DNA from: Nitrospirota bacterium
GTDB lineage: Bacteria; Nitrospirota; Nitrospiria; Nitrospirales; UBA8639
DNA: 6,865 bases
Reading direction: 5' to 3'
NCBI GenBank assembly: GCA_003235785.1
Contig: QJYE01000409.1
Span: 1-6,865 of the forward strand
The notes under the pieces were generated by a model. The model had not been told where the DNA came from. It did not search any database and worked only from the letters and a program-made list of their open reading frames with translations. The position numbers and the translations under genes are program-made. Shown piece by piece: positions 1-5,280 of the stretch (the stretch's first letter is position 1; each line of letters begins with the position of its first letter).

Positions 1-1
1 G

Positions 2-76
2 AACATGCTTGAAGACTATCTTCAAGCGTCACGCACTGGCGCACCAGTTTCCCAATGGAGACTGAATCCTGAATGA
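2..76 (+). CDS. C-terminal end of an unidentified upstream gene (partial)
   Basis: One frame is open from the left edge and stops with TGA at 74-76, overlapping the ATG of the next gene at 73-75 (ATGA). This four-base overlap is typical of translationally coupled operon genes, and it is the reason this frame was chosen. Only 24 residues are visible, ending in WRLNPE, so no family can be named. A second frame is also open from the edge to a TGA at 63-65 and cannot be excluded from so short a piece. The overlap suggests that this gene and the amidohydrolase form one transcript whose promoter lies outside the window. Confidence 0.45.
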   Translation, partial: NMLEDYLQASRTGAPVSQWRLNPE

Positions 77-1098
77 ACCACACAGATTCTATCTCGATGA
101 TACCAAGGTGGGAGGCGCCTACCCCGGAGGAAGTAGGGTCGACGGTGGAAGACTTTCTGGTGAAGTTGGGGGAACCGACGTTTCTATGGCTTCCAGGCCT
201 GGATGGCACGCGCACACGGGCTGTGAGTACTTTATTGCATGGGAACGAGCCCTCAGGTGTCCGTGCTCTTCACCGCTGGATCAAGGAAGGCCAACAACCT
301 CAAGTCAATTTGCTCTGTTTTATTGGCTCCATTGGAGCGGCTTTGACCGATCCACTGTTTTCTCATCGATGCGCACCTGAAGGCAAAGATCTGAATCGGT
401 GCTTTCGCTCGCCGTTTGAGGGACGAGAAGGGATTGTCGCCCAAGCCATGCTGCACGAACTACATCGTGCGCAACCCGAAGCCTTGATTGATCTGCATAA
501 CACGTCGGGTCGAAGTCCGGCGTATGGTGTCACAACATTGAACGGAATGATGCAGGAAACCTTAACTGGAATATTTTGTGATCATCTCATCGTCACTGAT
601 TTGCGGCTAGGGACTTTGATGGAAGCCACGGAACAGGCTTGGCCGACGGTCACCATTGAAGCGGGAGGGGCAAAAGATCCCAAGGCCGATGACCTGGCCT
701 ATCGTGGGTTGACCCGGTATGCCCACGCCATGCATCTTTCCGATCTCTCCGCCCCGGTGACGGTCGCTCAACATCCCATTCGTGTGGAATTACAAAAAGG
801 CGCGACGGTCGCCTATGACCATGCGCCGGTTCCTGGTGCCGACCTCACGCTTCCTCCGGATGTTGATGGCTTGAATTTTGGGATCTTGCCCTCGCATAAA
901 CGGCTGGGTTGGGTCGGGGCATGGGGCTTGGAAGCCCTATGGGCAAAAGATGGCACCGGCCGAAATCTCAATTCAAACATATTCTCGGTACACCATGGGG
1001 AGCTTCGGTTGCTTCATCCCAGTCGGCTCATGATGGTGACGACCAACCAGGAAATTGCCCAAAGCGATTGCCTCTTTTACATCCTTCCCGATTCGTAA
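73..1098 (+). CDS. Succinylglutamate desuccinylase/aspartoacylase (AstE/AspA) family zinc amidohydrolase
   Basis: This 341-residue protein carries the metal and substrate motifs of the AstE/AspA branch of the M14 carboxypeptidase-like fold. HGNEPSG at residues 56-62 gives zinc ligands H56 and E59. DLNR at 106-109 is the substrate-binding motif. DLHNTSG at 140-146 gives the third zinc ligand H142. TIEAGG at 194-199 supplies the catalytic glutamate E196. Family members cleave an acyl group from an N-acylated amino acid or related amide, in the cytoplasm; no signal peptide or membrane segment is visible. The C-terminal part, about 230-341, fits the small beta domain of the family. The length is normal. 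The ATG at 73 overlaps the preceding stop, with a modest GGAG at 57-60. No other arginine-catabolism (ast) gene is visible, so the substrate is unknown and a specific name such as astE is not justified. Confident as to family, not substrate. Confidence 0.9.
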   Translation: MNHTDSISMIPRWEAPTPEEVGSTVEDFLVKLGEPTFLWLPGLDGTRTRAVSTLLHGNEPSGVRALHRWIKEGQQPQVNLLCFIGSIGAALTDPLFSHRCAPEGKDLNRCFRSPFEGREGIVAQAMLHELHRAQPEALIDLHNTSGRSPAYGVTTLNGMMQETLTGIFCDHLIVTDLRLGTLMEATEQAWPTVTIEAGGAKDPKADDLAYRGLTRYAHAMHLSDLSAPVTVAQHPIRVELQKGATVAYDHAPVPGADLTLPPDVDGLNFGILPSHKRLGWVGAWGLEALWAKDGTGRNLNSNIFSVHHGELRLLHPSRLMMVTTNQEIAQSDCLFYILPDS

Positions 1099-1115
1099 AC
1101 ACCCAACAAACTTTA

Positions 1116-1171
1116 TCCGGCCGTTGGTCGTGGCCTGCCCCTTTGACCGCTTCTAGGGTATGCCGGCCGGA
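1116..1171. repeat. GC-rich inverted repeat in the intergenic region after the amidohydrolase
   Basis: TCCGGCCG at 1116-1123 is matched by its reverse complement CGGCCGGA at 1164-1171, with 40 bases between. Each arm also contains its own GGCC palindrome. It lies 18 bases after the amidohydrolase stop codon. No T-run follows, so it is not a standard intrinsic terminator; it could be a factor-dependent stop or a transcript-end stabiliser. The rest of 1099-1198 shows nothing recognisable. Confidence 0.3.
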
Positions 1172-1198
1172 CTTCAACCCCTGTGGCGTTGATTTCTG

Positions 1199-1230
1199 AA
1201 CAATTTGTCCGATTTCCCGGACAAGTTGTC
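1199..1230. promoter_or_regulatory. Tandem operator pair (ACAA-N-TTGT dyads), left locus
   Basis: There are two 11-bp dyads of the same design. AACAATTTGTC at 1199-1209 is centred on 1204. GACAAGTTGTC at 1220-1230 is centred on 1225, and extends to a 13-bp perfect dyad with one central base (GGACAAGTTGTCC, 1219-1231). Their centres are 21 bp apart, two helical turns, so two dimers would sit on the same DNA face. The inner half-sites also form a 7-bp inverted repeat (TTGTCCG/CGGACAA, 1205-1224). The pair lies about 140 and 161 bp upstream of the start predicted from the sigma-54-type element at 1339-1354, a normal place for an activator's upstream sites. The same arrangement recurs at 4990-5020. 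The likely binder is the NtrC-type regulator encoded at 2627-3976; this is inferred. Confidence 0.6.
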
Positions 1231-1338
1231 CCGTGATTGTGGGGAAGTGAGCCCTTCTTTGGCATCAATAGTATAAAAATGGACGGCTTTATCCAGGCTC
1301 ACTCTGTAATATTGGCAAAAAATTTTAGACGGGGTGAT

Positions 1339-1354
1339 AGGTATTCCCTTTGCA
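1339..1354 (+). promoter_or_regulatory. Sigma-54-type -24/-12 promoter for the zinc-ribbon/kinase/regulator cluster
   Basis: AGGTATTCCCTTTGCA has GG at 1340-1341 and GC at 1352-1353, separated by exactly 10 bases, and a full TTGCA -12 box. It matches 8 of the 12 defined positions of the usual TGGCACG-N4-TTGCW consensus; the -24 half is weak beyond the GG and one A. The predicted start is near 1365. That would place the hairpin at 1373-1391 inside the leader and exclude a TTG start at 1350 for the downstream gene. The tandem operator at 1199-1230 sits at the expected upstream distance, which strengthens the call. Confidence 0.5.
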
Positions 1355-1372
1355 TTGTGAGCGTTCGAGAGG

Positions 1373-1391
1373 TTGGCCATGGGATGGCCAA
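1373..1391. repeat. Perfect 8-bp hairpin in the predicted leader
   Basis: TTGGCCAT at 1373-1380 and ATGGCCAA at 1384-1391 are perfect inverted repeats around a GGG loop. The hairpin lies 8 bases after the predicted sigma-54 start and ends 6 bases before an ATG at 1398, or 27 bases before the ATG at 1419 preferred here. It could be a translational control hairpin or an mRNA-stabilising 5' structure, or a further protein-binding dyad. No T-run follows, so it is not a terminator. Confidence 0.45.
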
Positions 1392-1418
1392 GCATTCATG
1401 ATTGAAATGGGGGGGACT

Positions 1419-1586
1419 ATGCTGAATAGGTGCGAGTCATGTGGGCGACATTCATTACAGTCGACGTATGAAGCCATCACACAACATGAGTTGTGTCCTA
1501 CTTGTTATGATGATCTGGTGAAACAGCTGGCAGCCAAAGACCGGAAGAAACGTCCTCACCCTGAATACGCCCCAACGCCAGCATAA
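1419..1586 (+). CDS. Small zinc-ribbon protein (four-cysteine, CxxC-x17-CxxC)
   Basis: This is a 55-residue protein with two zinc knuckles, C5-E-S-C8 and C26-P-T-C29, separated by 17 residues. The spacing suits one structural zinc site. After the ribbon come an acidic/hydrophobic helix (about residues 30-40) and a basic, proline-rich tail with RKKRPHPE. There is no signal peptide or membrane segment. The ATG at 1419 is preferred because the ribbon then begins at once and a G-run (1409-1415) lies just upstream. ATGs at 1398 and 1407 are alternatives. A TTG at 1350 is unlikely because it would lie upstream of the predicted transcription start. I recognise no named family. Its place as first gene of a sigma-54-controlled cluster with a kinase and an NtrC-type activator suggests an accessory or sensory role, which is inference. 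It is separated from the kinase by 222 bases. Confidence 0.65.
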   Translation: MLNRCESCGRHSLQSTYEAITQHELCPTCYDDLVKQLAAKDRKKRPHPEYAPTPA

Positions 1587-1797
1587 CAACGTGTTGATCA
1601 GAGAAAGACGTTTTGCGCGGGTTCTAAGAGTGAGCTAGGGTTTGCCATCGAACGAATGAAGAGGGTGGGACCTGTGTGCTTGCTCGCCAGTTCCCTTCAT
1701 CCGTAAAATGCGAGCTATGGCCTATGAAGAGGAATGCTGCATCTGGTGGTCTGAGAAAATCATGAGAAATCGTGAATGGCGGATAAAGGGTTATTCT

Positions 1798-1801
1798 GGA
1801 G
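1798..1801 (+). promoter_or_regulatory. Ribosome binding site that favours the kinase start at 1809
   Basis: GGAG at 1798-1801 stands 7 bases before the ATG at 1809. The earlier in-frame ATG at 1776 directly follows an in-frame TGA (1773-1775) and has no comparable site, so 1809 is the better start. Confidence 0.5.
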
Positions 1802-1808
1802 TCATGGC

Positions 1809-2630
1809 ATGATTAAACGGTCTCTAGACGATGGCATGCCGGCCACTACGCAAGACCTGAAGCAACGCAATGAGGAGCTGGTCCTCGCCAACGAGCGGCT
1901 TGTGGTGGATCAGCGGGAGTTGCTGCGGCAACAGCGGTTGGCGGTCCTGGGAAAACTCGTGGCGACCATTGCTCACAAAATCGGGACGCCGTTAACCGCC
2001 ATCTCAGGACATCTTCAACTCTTATTGGAAGATCCAGCGCTTTCCTCTGAGGTGAATCAAAGGATTCAGATAATTTTTCGACAAACGCATCGGCTGAATA
2101 CGGTCATGCAAGATTTATTGAATTTTGCCAGGACCCCCACGTTGTCCCTGGAGCCGGTTTCCATTCCTCAATGTCTTGATCAAGCCCTGCAACTGTTTCT
2201 TCCCATTTTTGACAAACAATCTATTCAGTTAAGTACGCAGTATGATGCATCATTGCCCCTTGCCTGCGCGGATTGCTTACAACTGCAGGATGCCTTCAAC
2301 AATCTCATTGATAATGCCATTGACGCGATGCCCCATGGAGGACAACTGACGGTCAGTGCCTGGCCTCAGGAGAGTCAGGGGGCGGTCGTCAATGAAGCAG
2401 GAATTTGTATAGAAATTCACGATACGGGGACCGGCATTCCATCCGATTGTCTGGAATCGGTCTTTCAGGCATTTTTCACCACTAAAGACATTGGGGAAGG
2501 CACAGGGCTGGGTTTAGCCATTGCGTCAGAAATCGTCCAGCAACATCATGGTAAGCTCTCTGTGGAGAGCAAGGAAGGAAAAGGGACGACCTTCTTTTTG
2601 TGGCTTCCAGCCTGGAATGAGAAAACGTGA
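1809..2630 (+). CDS. Soluble sensor histidine kinase, NtrB-like, with lysine after the phospho-accepting histidine
   Basis: A 273-residue kinase with no membrane segment, so cytoplasmic. Residues about 15-47 form a polar, Leu/Glu/Gln-rich coiled coil with no recognisable PAS or GAF sensor domain. The HisKA helix follows, with H-box A55-H56-K57-I-G-T-P-L and phosphorylated histidine H56. The catalytic domain has all its boxes: N-box NNLIDNAIDAM from 164, G1 box DTGTGIP from 205, F-box FFTTK at 222-226, and G2 box GEGTGLGLA from 229. It should phosphorylate the response regulator encoded directly downstream, whose start codon overlaps its stop (GTGA). The oddity is K57, where most kinases of this type have Glu or Asp; codon AAA at 1977-1979 is one base from GAA. 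Starting at 1776 would add 11 residues (284). With no sensor domain, the signal may come through a partner protein, perhaps the zinc-ribbon protein encoded upstream. Confidence 0.9.
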   Translation: MIKRSLDDGMPATTQDLKQRNEELVLANERLVVDQRELLRQQRLAVLGKLVATIAHKIGTPLTAISGHLQLLLEDPALSSEVNQRIQIIFRQTHRLNTVMQDLLNFARTPTLSLEPVSIPQCLDQALQLFLPIFDKQSIQLSTQYDASLPLACADCLQLQDAFNNLIDNAIDAMPHGGQLTVSAWPQESQGAVVNEAGICIEIHDTGTGIPSDCLESVFQAFFTTKDIGEGTGLGLAIASEIVQQHHGKLSVESKEGKGTTFFLWLPAWNEKT

Positions 2631-3976
2631 AGACCAACGCTTGCGTATTAATTGTTGATGATGAAATCGAGACGTGTGCCCTACTCCGTGAAATCATGGA
2701 AAAGGAGGGGTATGACGTTCAAGTGGCCCATGAAGGCCAGGCCGCATTGGATTTGGTGATCGGACAACATCCGGATGTGGTCTTGAGTGACATCCAGATG
2801 CCGGGGATGAACGGCATTCAACTGTTGATGGCCATTCACCAGCACCAACCAGCCACGCAAGTCATTCTCTTAACCGCTTATGGGTCGTTAAGTACCGCCG
2901 TCGAGGGCATCAAAGCCGGTGCGTTTGATTATCTCAGTAAGCCTTTTGTGTTGGATGAGATTCGAACCGTGGTTCGTCACGCGTTGGAGCATAAGCGCAT
3001 GCTTGAGGAGAACCGCACGCTTCGCGATCGGGTGGCTCCATCCAATCCTCTAAACCTTATTCAAGGGAAAAGCCCGGCCTTGGTGGCGGTGTACAAGTTG
3101 ATTGCCCGTGTTGCTCCGACGGATTCCACGGTGTTAATCCAAGGGGAAAGTGGAACAGGAAAAGAGCTGATCGCAAGGGCTATCCACGCGAATAGTCTAC
3201 GCAAGGACGGCCCCTTTGTGGCGGTGGACTGTGGAACCCTTGCCGAGACCATCCTGGAAAGTGAGTTGTTTGGCCATGAGCGTGGGGCTTTTACCGGTGC
3301 GATATCACGGAAAAAGGGATTAATGGAATCCGCCCAACATGGGACGTGTTTTTTAGATGAAATCGGGGATATTTCTTCGACGTTGCAAAGCAAGCTCCTT
3401 CGCGTCTTGCAAGAGCATGAAATTCGCTATGTGGGCGGCGTCGACTCCATTCCCGTCAACGCCCGGATCGTCGCCGCGACGAACAAGAATTTGAAGAATT
3501 TAGTAAAAGAAGGAAAGTTTCGTGAAGATCTGTATTATCGGCTGAATGTGGTCACCATTTCCTTGCCTCCTCTTCGGGATCGTCTCCAGGATATTCCCGT
3601 CTTAGTGGATTTTTTCCTTGAAAAGCATGGCAAGACTGCCTCAAAGCATGTGACCGGTATCAGTTCGCAAGCTATGGCGTTAATTATGCAATACAATTGG
3701 CCAGGTAATGTGCGTGAGCTGGAACATACGATTGAACATGCCATTGTTCTGACCGGGCAGTCGACGATTATGCCTCAAGATCTGCCGGAAACAATTAGCA
3801 CGCATAGCACGAGCAAGCCCACGACGAATGGGTGGAAAACCTTAGAGCAACTGGAACGAGAACATATTCTTCGTGTGCTGGATGCGTATAAGGGCGATGA
3901 AGCACAGGCAGCTGAAGTGCTGGGCGTTCATCGCAAAACGATCCAACGCAAACTCAAAGAATACGGGTTGCTGTAA
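2627..3976 (+). CDS. NtrC-type sigma-54-dependent response regulator (receiver, AAA+, Fis-type HTH)
   Basis: A 449-residue full-length activator with three domains. The receiver (1 to about 120) has the acidic pocket D11/D12, phospho-acceptor D55 (SDIQMPG), T84 and K106. The AAA+ domain (about 146-380) has Walker A GESGTGKE at 174-181, an intact GAFTGA sigma-54 contact loop at 221-226, Walker B FLDEIGD at 243-249, and the arginine-finger region FREDLYYRLN. The C-terminal Fis-type helix-turn-helix (about 410-449) ends in AAEVLGVHRKTIQRKL. All residues needed to open sigma-54 promoters are present. The start is GTG at 2627, overlapping the kinase stop as GTGA, which implies coupled translation and a cognate pair. 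The tandem ACAA-N-TTGT dyads at 1199-1230 and 4990-5020, each upstream of sigma-54-type elements, are its likely targets, including its own cluster; this is inferred. It resembles AtoC/ZraR/NtrC, but the signal is unknown, so no symbol is given. Confidence 0.96.
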   Translation: MKTNACVLIVDDEIETCALLREIMEKEGYDVQVAHEGQAALDLVIGQHPDVVLSDIQMPGMNGIQLLMAIHQHQPATQVILLTAYGSLSTAVEGIKAGAFDYLSKPFVLDEIRTVVRHALEHKRMLEENRTLRDRVAPSNPLNLIQGKSPALVAVYKLIARVAPTDSTVLIQGESGTGKELIARAIHANSLRKDGPFVAVDCGTLAETILESELFGHERGAFTGAISRKKGLMESAQHGTCFLDEIGDISSTLQSKLLRVLQEHEIRYVGGVDSIPVNARIVAATNKNLKNLVKEGKFREDLYYRLNVVTISLPPLRDRLQDIPVLVDFFLEKHGKTASKHVTGISSQAMALIMQYNWPGNVRELEHTIEHAIVLTGQSTIMPQDLPETISTHSTSKPTTNGWKTLEQLEREHILRVLDAYKGDEAQAAEVLGVHRKTIQRKLKEYGLL

Positions 3977-3982
3977 CGTTCT

Positions 3983-4015
3983 CCTCCCTCACCCTTTCTG
4001 TGGCGTGATGGGAGG
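3983..4015 (+). terminator. Hairpin after the response regulator, possible terminator
   Basis: CCTCCC (3983-3988) pairs with GGGAGG (4010-4015), and TCAC (3989-3992) pairs with GTGA (4005-4008) with one bulged T, giving a 10-bp stem around a 12-base loop. It begins 7 bases after the response regulator stop codon. The following sequence is only moderately T-rich (CTCTGGTCTTCTT), so termination efficiency is uncertain. The left arm overlaps a copy of the CTCCCTCACCC repeat. Confidence 0.4.
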
Positions 4016-4100
4016 CTCTGGTCTTCTTGCCTAGGCATCTCTCCTTACAGTATCGAATCATTTTCTATTGTTATGGTGGGCGACCGATTCGTTGAGCATT

Positions 4101-4122
4101 CTCCCTCACCCCAACCCTTTCT
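4101..4122. repeat. REP-like GC-rich intergenic repeat, reverse copy
   Basis: This copy shares CCTCACCCCAACC (4104-4116) with the reverse complement of 5704-5716. A shorter relative lies at 3984-3999 and equals this copy with six bases (CAACCC) missing. In the other copy the GGTTGGGGTGAGG tail follows a perfect palindrome, the general look of REP/BIME-type dispersed repeats. All copies lie between genes. The surrounding stretch 4016-4319 shows no convincing gene: short open frames on both strands have no ribosome site or recognisable composition. Confidence 0.5.
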
Positions 4123-4216
4123 TCTCCTCATTTTTGAACAGAATCGTTTCTGGCGGCGTCTTTCGAAGCACAATGTCCATACATAGACGAATGTCGTGTG
4201 ATCATTTTCCTTGGAT

Positions 4217-4238
4217 GGACCCCGTTTACCCGGAGTCC
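4217..4238 (-). terminator. Hairpin downstream of the stand-alone receiver gene, possible terminator
   Basis: Read on the minus strand, GGACTCCG and CGGGGTCC form an 8-bp stem, with one G-U pair in RNA, around a six-base loop. It begins about 80 bases beyond the receiver gene's stop codon. No T-run follows, so it may be a factor-dependent stop or an mRNA end structure. Confidence 0.3.
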
Positions 4239-4319
4239 GTCGCAGGAGGAGGGCATTGAATAACCACAAGCACATGGGGGAACGGATGGGCCAGTGAACA
4301 GCAGAAGAAGAGGAAAGGC

Positions 4320-4700
4320 TTACGCGGCCTGCCTTGGTGCTAAAAGGCGATGCACGCAGGCACGTAGGGCCATGACATCCAAGGGTTTAAACAGCACCAT
4401 GTTAGCGCCAGCCTGAAAGGCTTTGTGACGGAGTTCTACGGAATTCTCTGCGGTAATAAAGATTTTCGGAATATTTTTGAAAACCGCATGAGCCATTAAC
4501 TGTGCCAGCAGTTGGAGGCCATGCATGCGAGGCATTCGAAAGTCGGTGACCACCAAATTGATGGAGGCATGATCGGTTAACATCTTGACGGCCATCCACC
4601 CATCACTGGCTTCAAGGCATTCAAAGCCCTCCTCTTCCAATATGAATCGCAACAACGATCGCAGTTCTGGTTGGTCATCAACGATAAGAATAGTTTTCAT
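4320..4700 (-). CDS. Stand-alone CheY-like receiver protein
   Basis: A 126-residue protein that is a single receiver domain with no output domain. It has the acidic pair D8/D9, phospho-acceptor D53 (TDFRMPRMHG), the switch threonine T83 (ITAEN) and the conserved lysine K105 (FKPL). Single receivers act as phosphoryl shuttles or sinks, or bind a target protein. It has no adjacent kinase of its own. The nearest, the kinase at 1809-2630, is the obvious phosphodonor candidate. A strong AAGGAG stands 7 bases from the ATG. A sigma-54-type element upstream on the same strand (4847-4862) and the shared dyads at 4990-5020 suggest co-regulation with the divergent ytxH-like gene. The family is certain; the target is unknown. 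An ordinary chemotaxis CheY is less likely because no flagellar or chemotaxis gene is visible. Confidence 0.93.
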   Translation of the reverse strand: MKTILIVDDQPELRSLLRFILEEEGFECLEASDGWMAVKMLTDHASINLVVTDFRMPRMHGLQLLAQLMAHAVFKNIPKIFITAENSVELRHKAFQAGANMVLFKPLDVMALRACVHRLLAPRQAA

Positions 4701-4707
4701 AGCGGTT

Positions 4708-4713
4708 CTCCTT
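4708..4713 (-). promoter_or_regulatory. Strong ribosome binding site of the receiver gene
   Basis: Minus-strand AAGGAG, 7 bases upstream of the ATG at 4700. It fixes the start and implies efficient translation. Confidence 0.7.
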
Positions 4714-4846
4714 CATCCTCACTCGACTGACGGTTAAACCTAGAAACGGCAATTGGGCGCGAAAAGCTGTGCAGACTTTCGTGATCTAACTGCTGTTTTT
4801 TGGTTATAGGTGGTACTCGTTCACAATTCCAGGCATGCTATTCTTA

Positions 4847-4862
4847 AGCAAGATACATTCCT
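4847..4862 (-). promoter_or_regulatory. Sigma-54-type promoter for the stand-alone receiver gene
   Basis: Read on the minus strand the sequence is AGGAATGTATCTTGCT. It has GG and GC separated by exactly 10 bases, a full TTGCT -12 box, and A and G at two further consensus positions of the -24 half. The predicted start is near 4836, giving a leader of about 136 bases. The dyads centred on 4995 and 5015 lie about 159 and 179 bp upstream. No convincing -35/-10 promoter is seen for this gene in 4714-4860. The -24 half is not full consensus, so confidence is moderate. Confidence 0.5.
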
Positions 4863-4918
4863 CGGAAAAATTCATGAGCCTGAAGCGGGAGTTCTCTATG
4901 GCTCACATGGCGAGTAGT

Positions 4919-4936
4919 ATTTTCCCACATTTTCCC
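4919..4936. repeat. Two direct ATTTTCCC repeats with a 10-bp period
   Basis: ATTTTCCC occurs at 4919-4926 and again at 4929-4936, one helical turn apart, between the leftward promoter and the central dyads. It may be an accessory protein site or intrinsically curved DNA. Confidence 0.3.
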
Positions 4937-4954
4937 TTGTAATCTGCACCGTTC

Positions 4955-4988
4955 TTTTCCGGGTGAGAAGCTGATGAGCATCGGAAAA
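4955..4988. repeat. Inverted repeat TTTTCCG/CGGAAAA beside the operator
   Basis: TTTTCCG at 4955-4961 is mirrored by CGGAAAA at 4982-4988, with a smaller GATG-AG-CATC dyad inside (4973-4982). It ends immediately before the operator dyad at 4990. It may be a second regulator's site or a helper element for DNA looping. Confidence 0.35.
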
Positions 4989-4989
4989 A

Positions 4990-5020
4990 GACAAATTGTC
5001 ATTCGCGAGGACAAGCTGTC
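4990..5020. promoter_or_regulatory. Tandem operator pair (GACAA-N-TTGTC dyads), divergent region
   Basis: GACAAATTGTC at 4990-5000 (centre 4995) is a perfect dyad with one central base. GACAAGCTGTC at 5010-5020 (centre 5015) is the same motif with one mismatched pair. The centres are 20 bp apart. The pair sits between two sigma-54-type elements that point away from each other: about -136 and -116 for the rightward ytxH-like gene, and -159 and -179 for the leftward receiver gene. The match in motif and spacing to 1199-1230 is the best evidence in the window that one regulator controls all three transcription units. Confidence 0.65.
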
Positions 5021-5104
5021 TAGGAGGAAATGGGTAACTTGTAAAGCAATCCTTGATTTTTGGGGTTTTGATGGAGCTTTTCTTCTATTCGTGAAGAAAA
5101 TCTA

Positions 5105-5120
5105 TGGCATGTTGATTGCT
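5105..5120 (+). promoter_or_regulatory. Near-consensus sigma-54 promoter for the ytxH-like gene
   Basis: TGGCATGTTGATTGCT matches TGGCACG-N4-TTGCW at every defined position except one C-to-T change that is common in natural sigma-54 promoters. GG is at 5106-5107 and GC at 5118-5119, with 10 bases between. The predicted start is near 5131, giving a leader of about 150 bases. This is the strongest promoter call in the window. Confidence 0.8.
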
Positions 5121-5147
5121 ATATTTTAATGTATTGAAAGGCCCGCA

Positions 5148-5213
5148 ATGGAAGAACAAACAATGGAGAGGAAGACCGGTGACCAGCAATTTATTACATG
5201 CCAACAACGTTGA
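5148..5213 (+). CDS. Possible 21-residue leader ORF before the ytxH-like gene
   Basis: An ATG at 5148, preceded by AAAGG (5138-5142), opens a 21-codon frame ending with TGA at 5211-5213. It lies wholly inside the predicted leader of the ytxH-like transcript. The peptide is polar (Glu/Gln/Arg/Lys-rich) with no known motif. It may be a translated leader or simply chance; the frame is short and support is weak. Confidence 0.2.
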   Translation: MEEQTMERKTGDQQFITCQQR

Positions 5214-5268
5214 GCCGAGCAAGGCAATTAACGTGGGTTTTCTTATGTCGTGATCTTATTAATCGTGC

Positions 5269-5273
5269 AGGAG
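5269..5273 (+). promoter_or_regulatory. Ribosome binding site of the ytxH-like gene
   Basis: AGGAG stands 7 bases before the ATG at 5281. It favours that start over the in-frame ATG at 5290. Confidence 0.65.
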
Positions 5274-5280
5274 AAAGGAT

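Noticed and set aside
1350..1418. Longer version of the zinc-ribbon protein starting at a TTG at 1350
   Set aside because: The TTG overlaps the predicted -12 box, so it would lie upstream of the transcript start, and the extension crosses the hairpin at 1373-1391.
1656..1700. Imperfect hairpin between the zinc-ribbon and kinase genes (ATGAAG/CTTCAT)
   Set aside because: It has a 28-base loop, a bulge and no T-run; it is too weak to call a terminator or attenuator. No promoter was seen in 1587-1808 either.
1776..1808. Kinase start at ATG 1776
   Set aside because: It has no ribosome site and follows a stop codon directly; ATG 1809 has GGAG at 7 bases. It remains possible.
4045..4275. Overlapping short open frames on both strands between the response regulator and the lone receiver
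   Set aside because: They run through REP-like repeat and hairpin sequence, have no ribosome site, and give low-complexity Arg/Cys-rich translations.
5040..5060. Possible IHF site (CAATCCTTGATT) between the operator and the ytxH-like promoter
   Set aside because: It is one base short of the consensus spacing; the location is suggestive but the match is not good enough.
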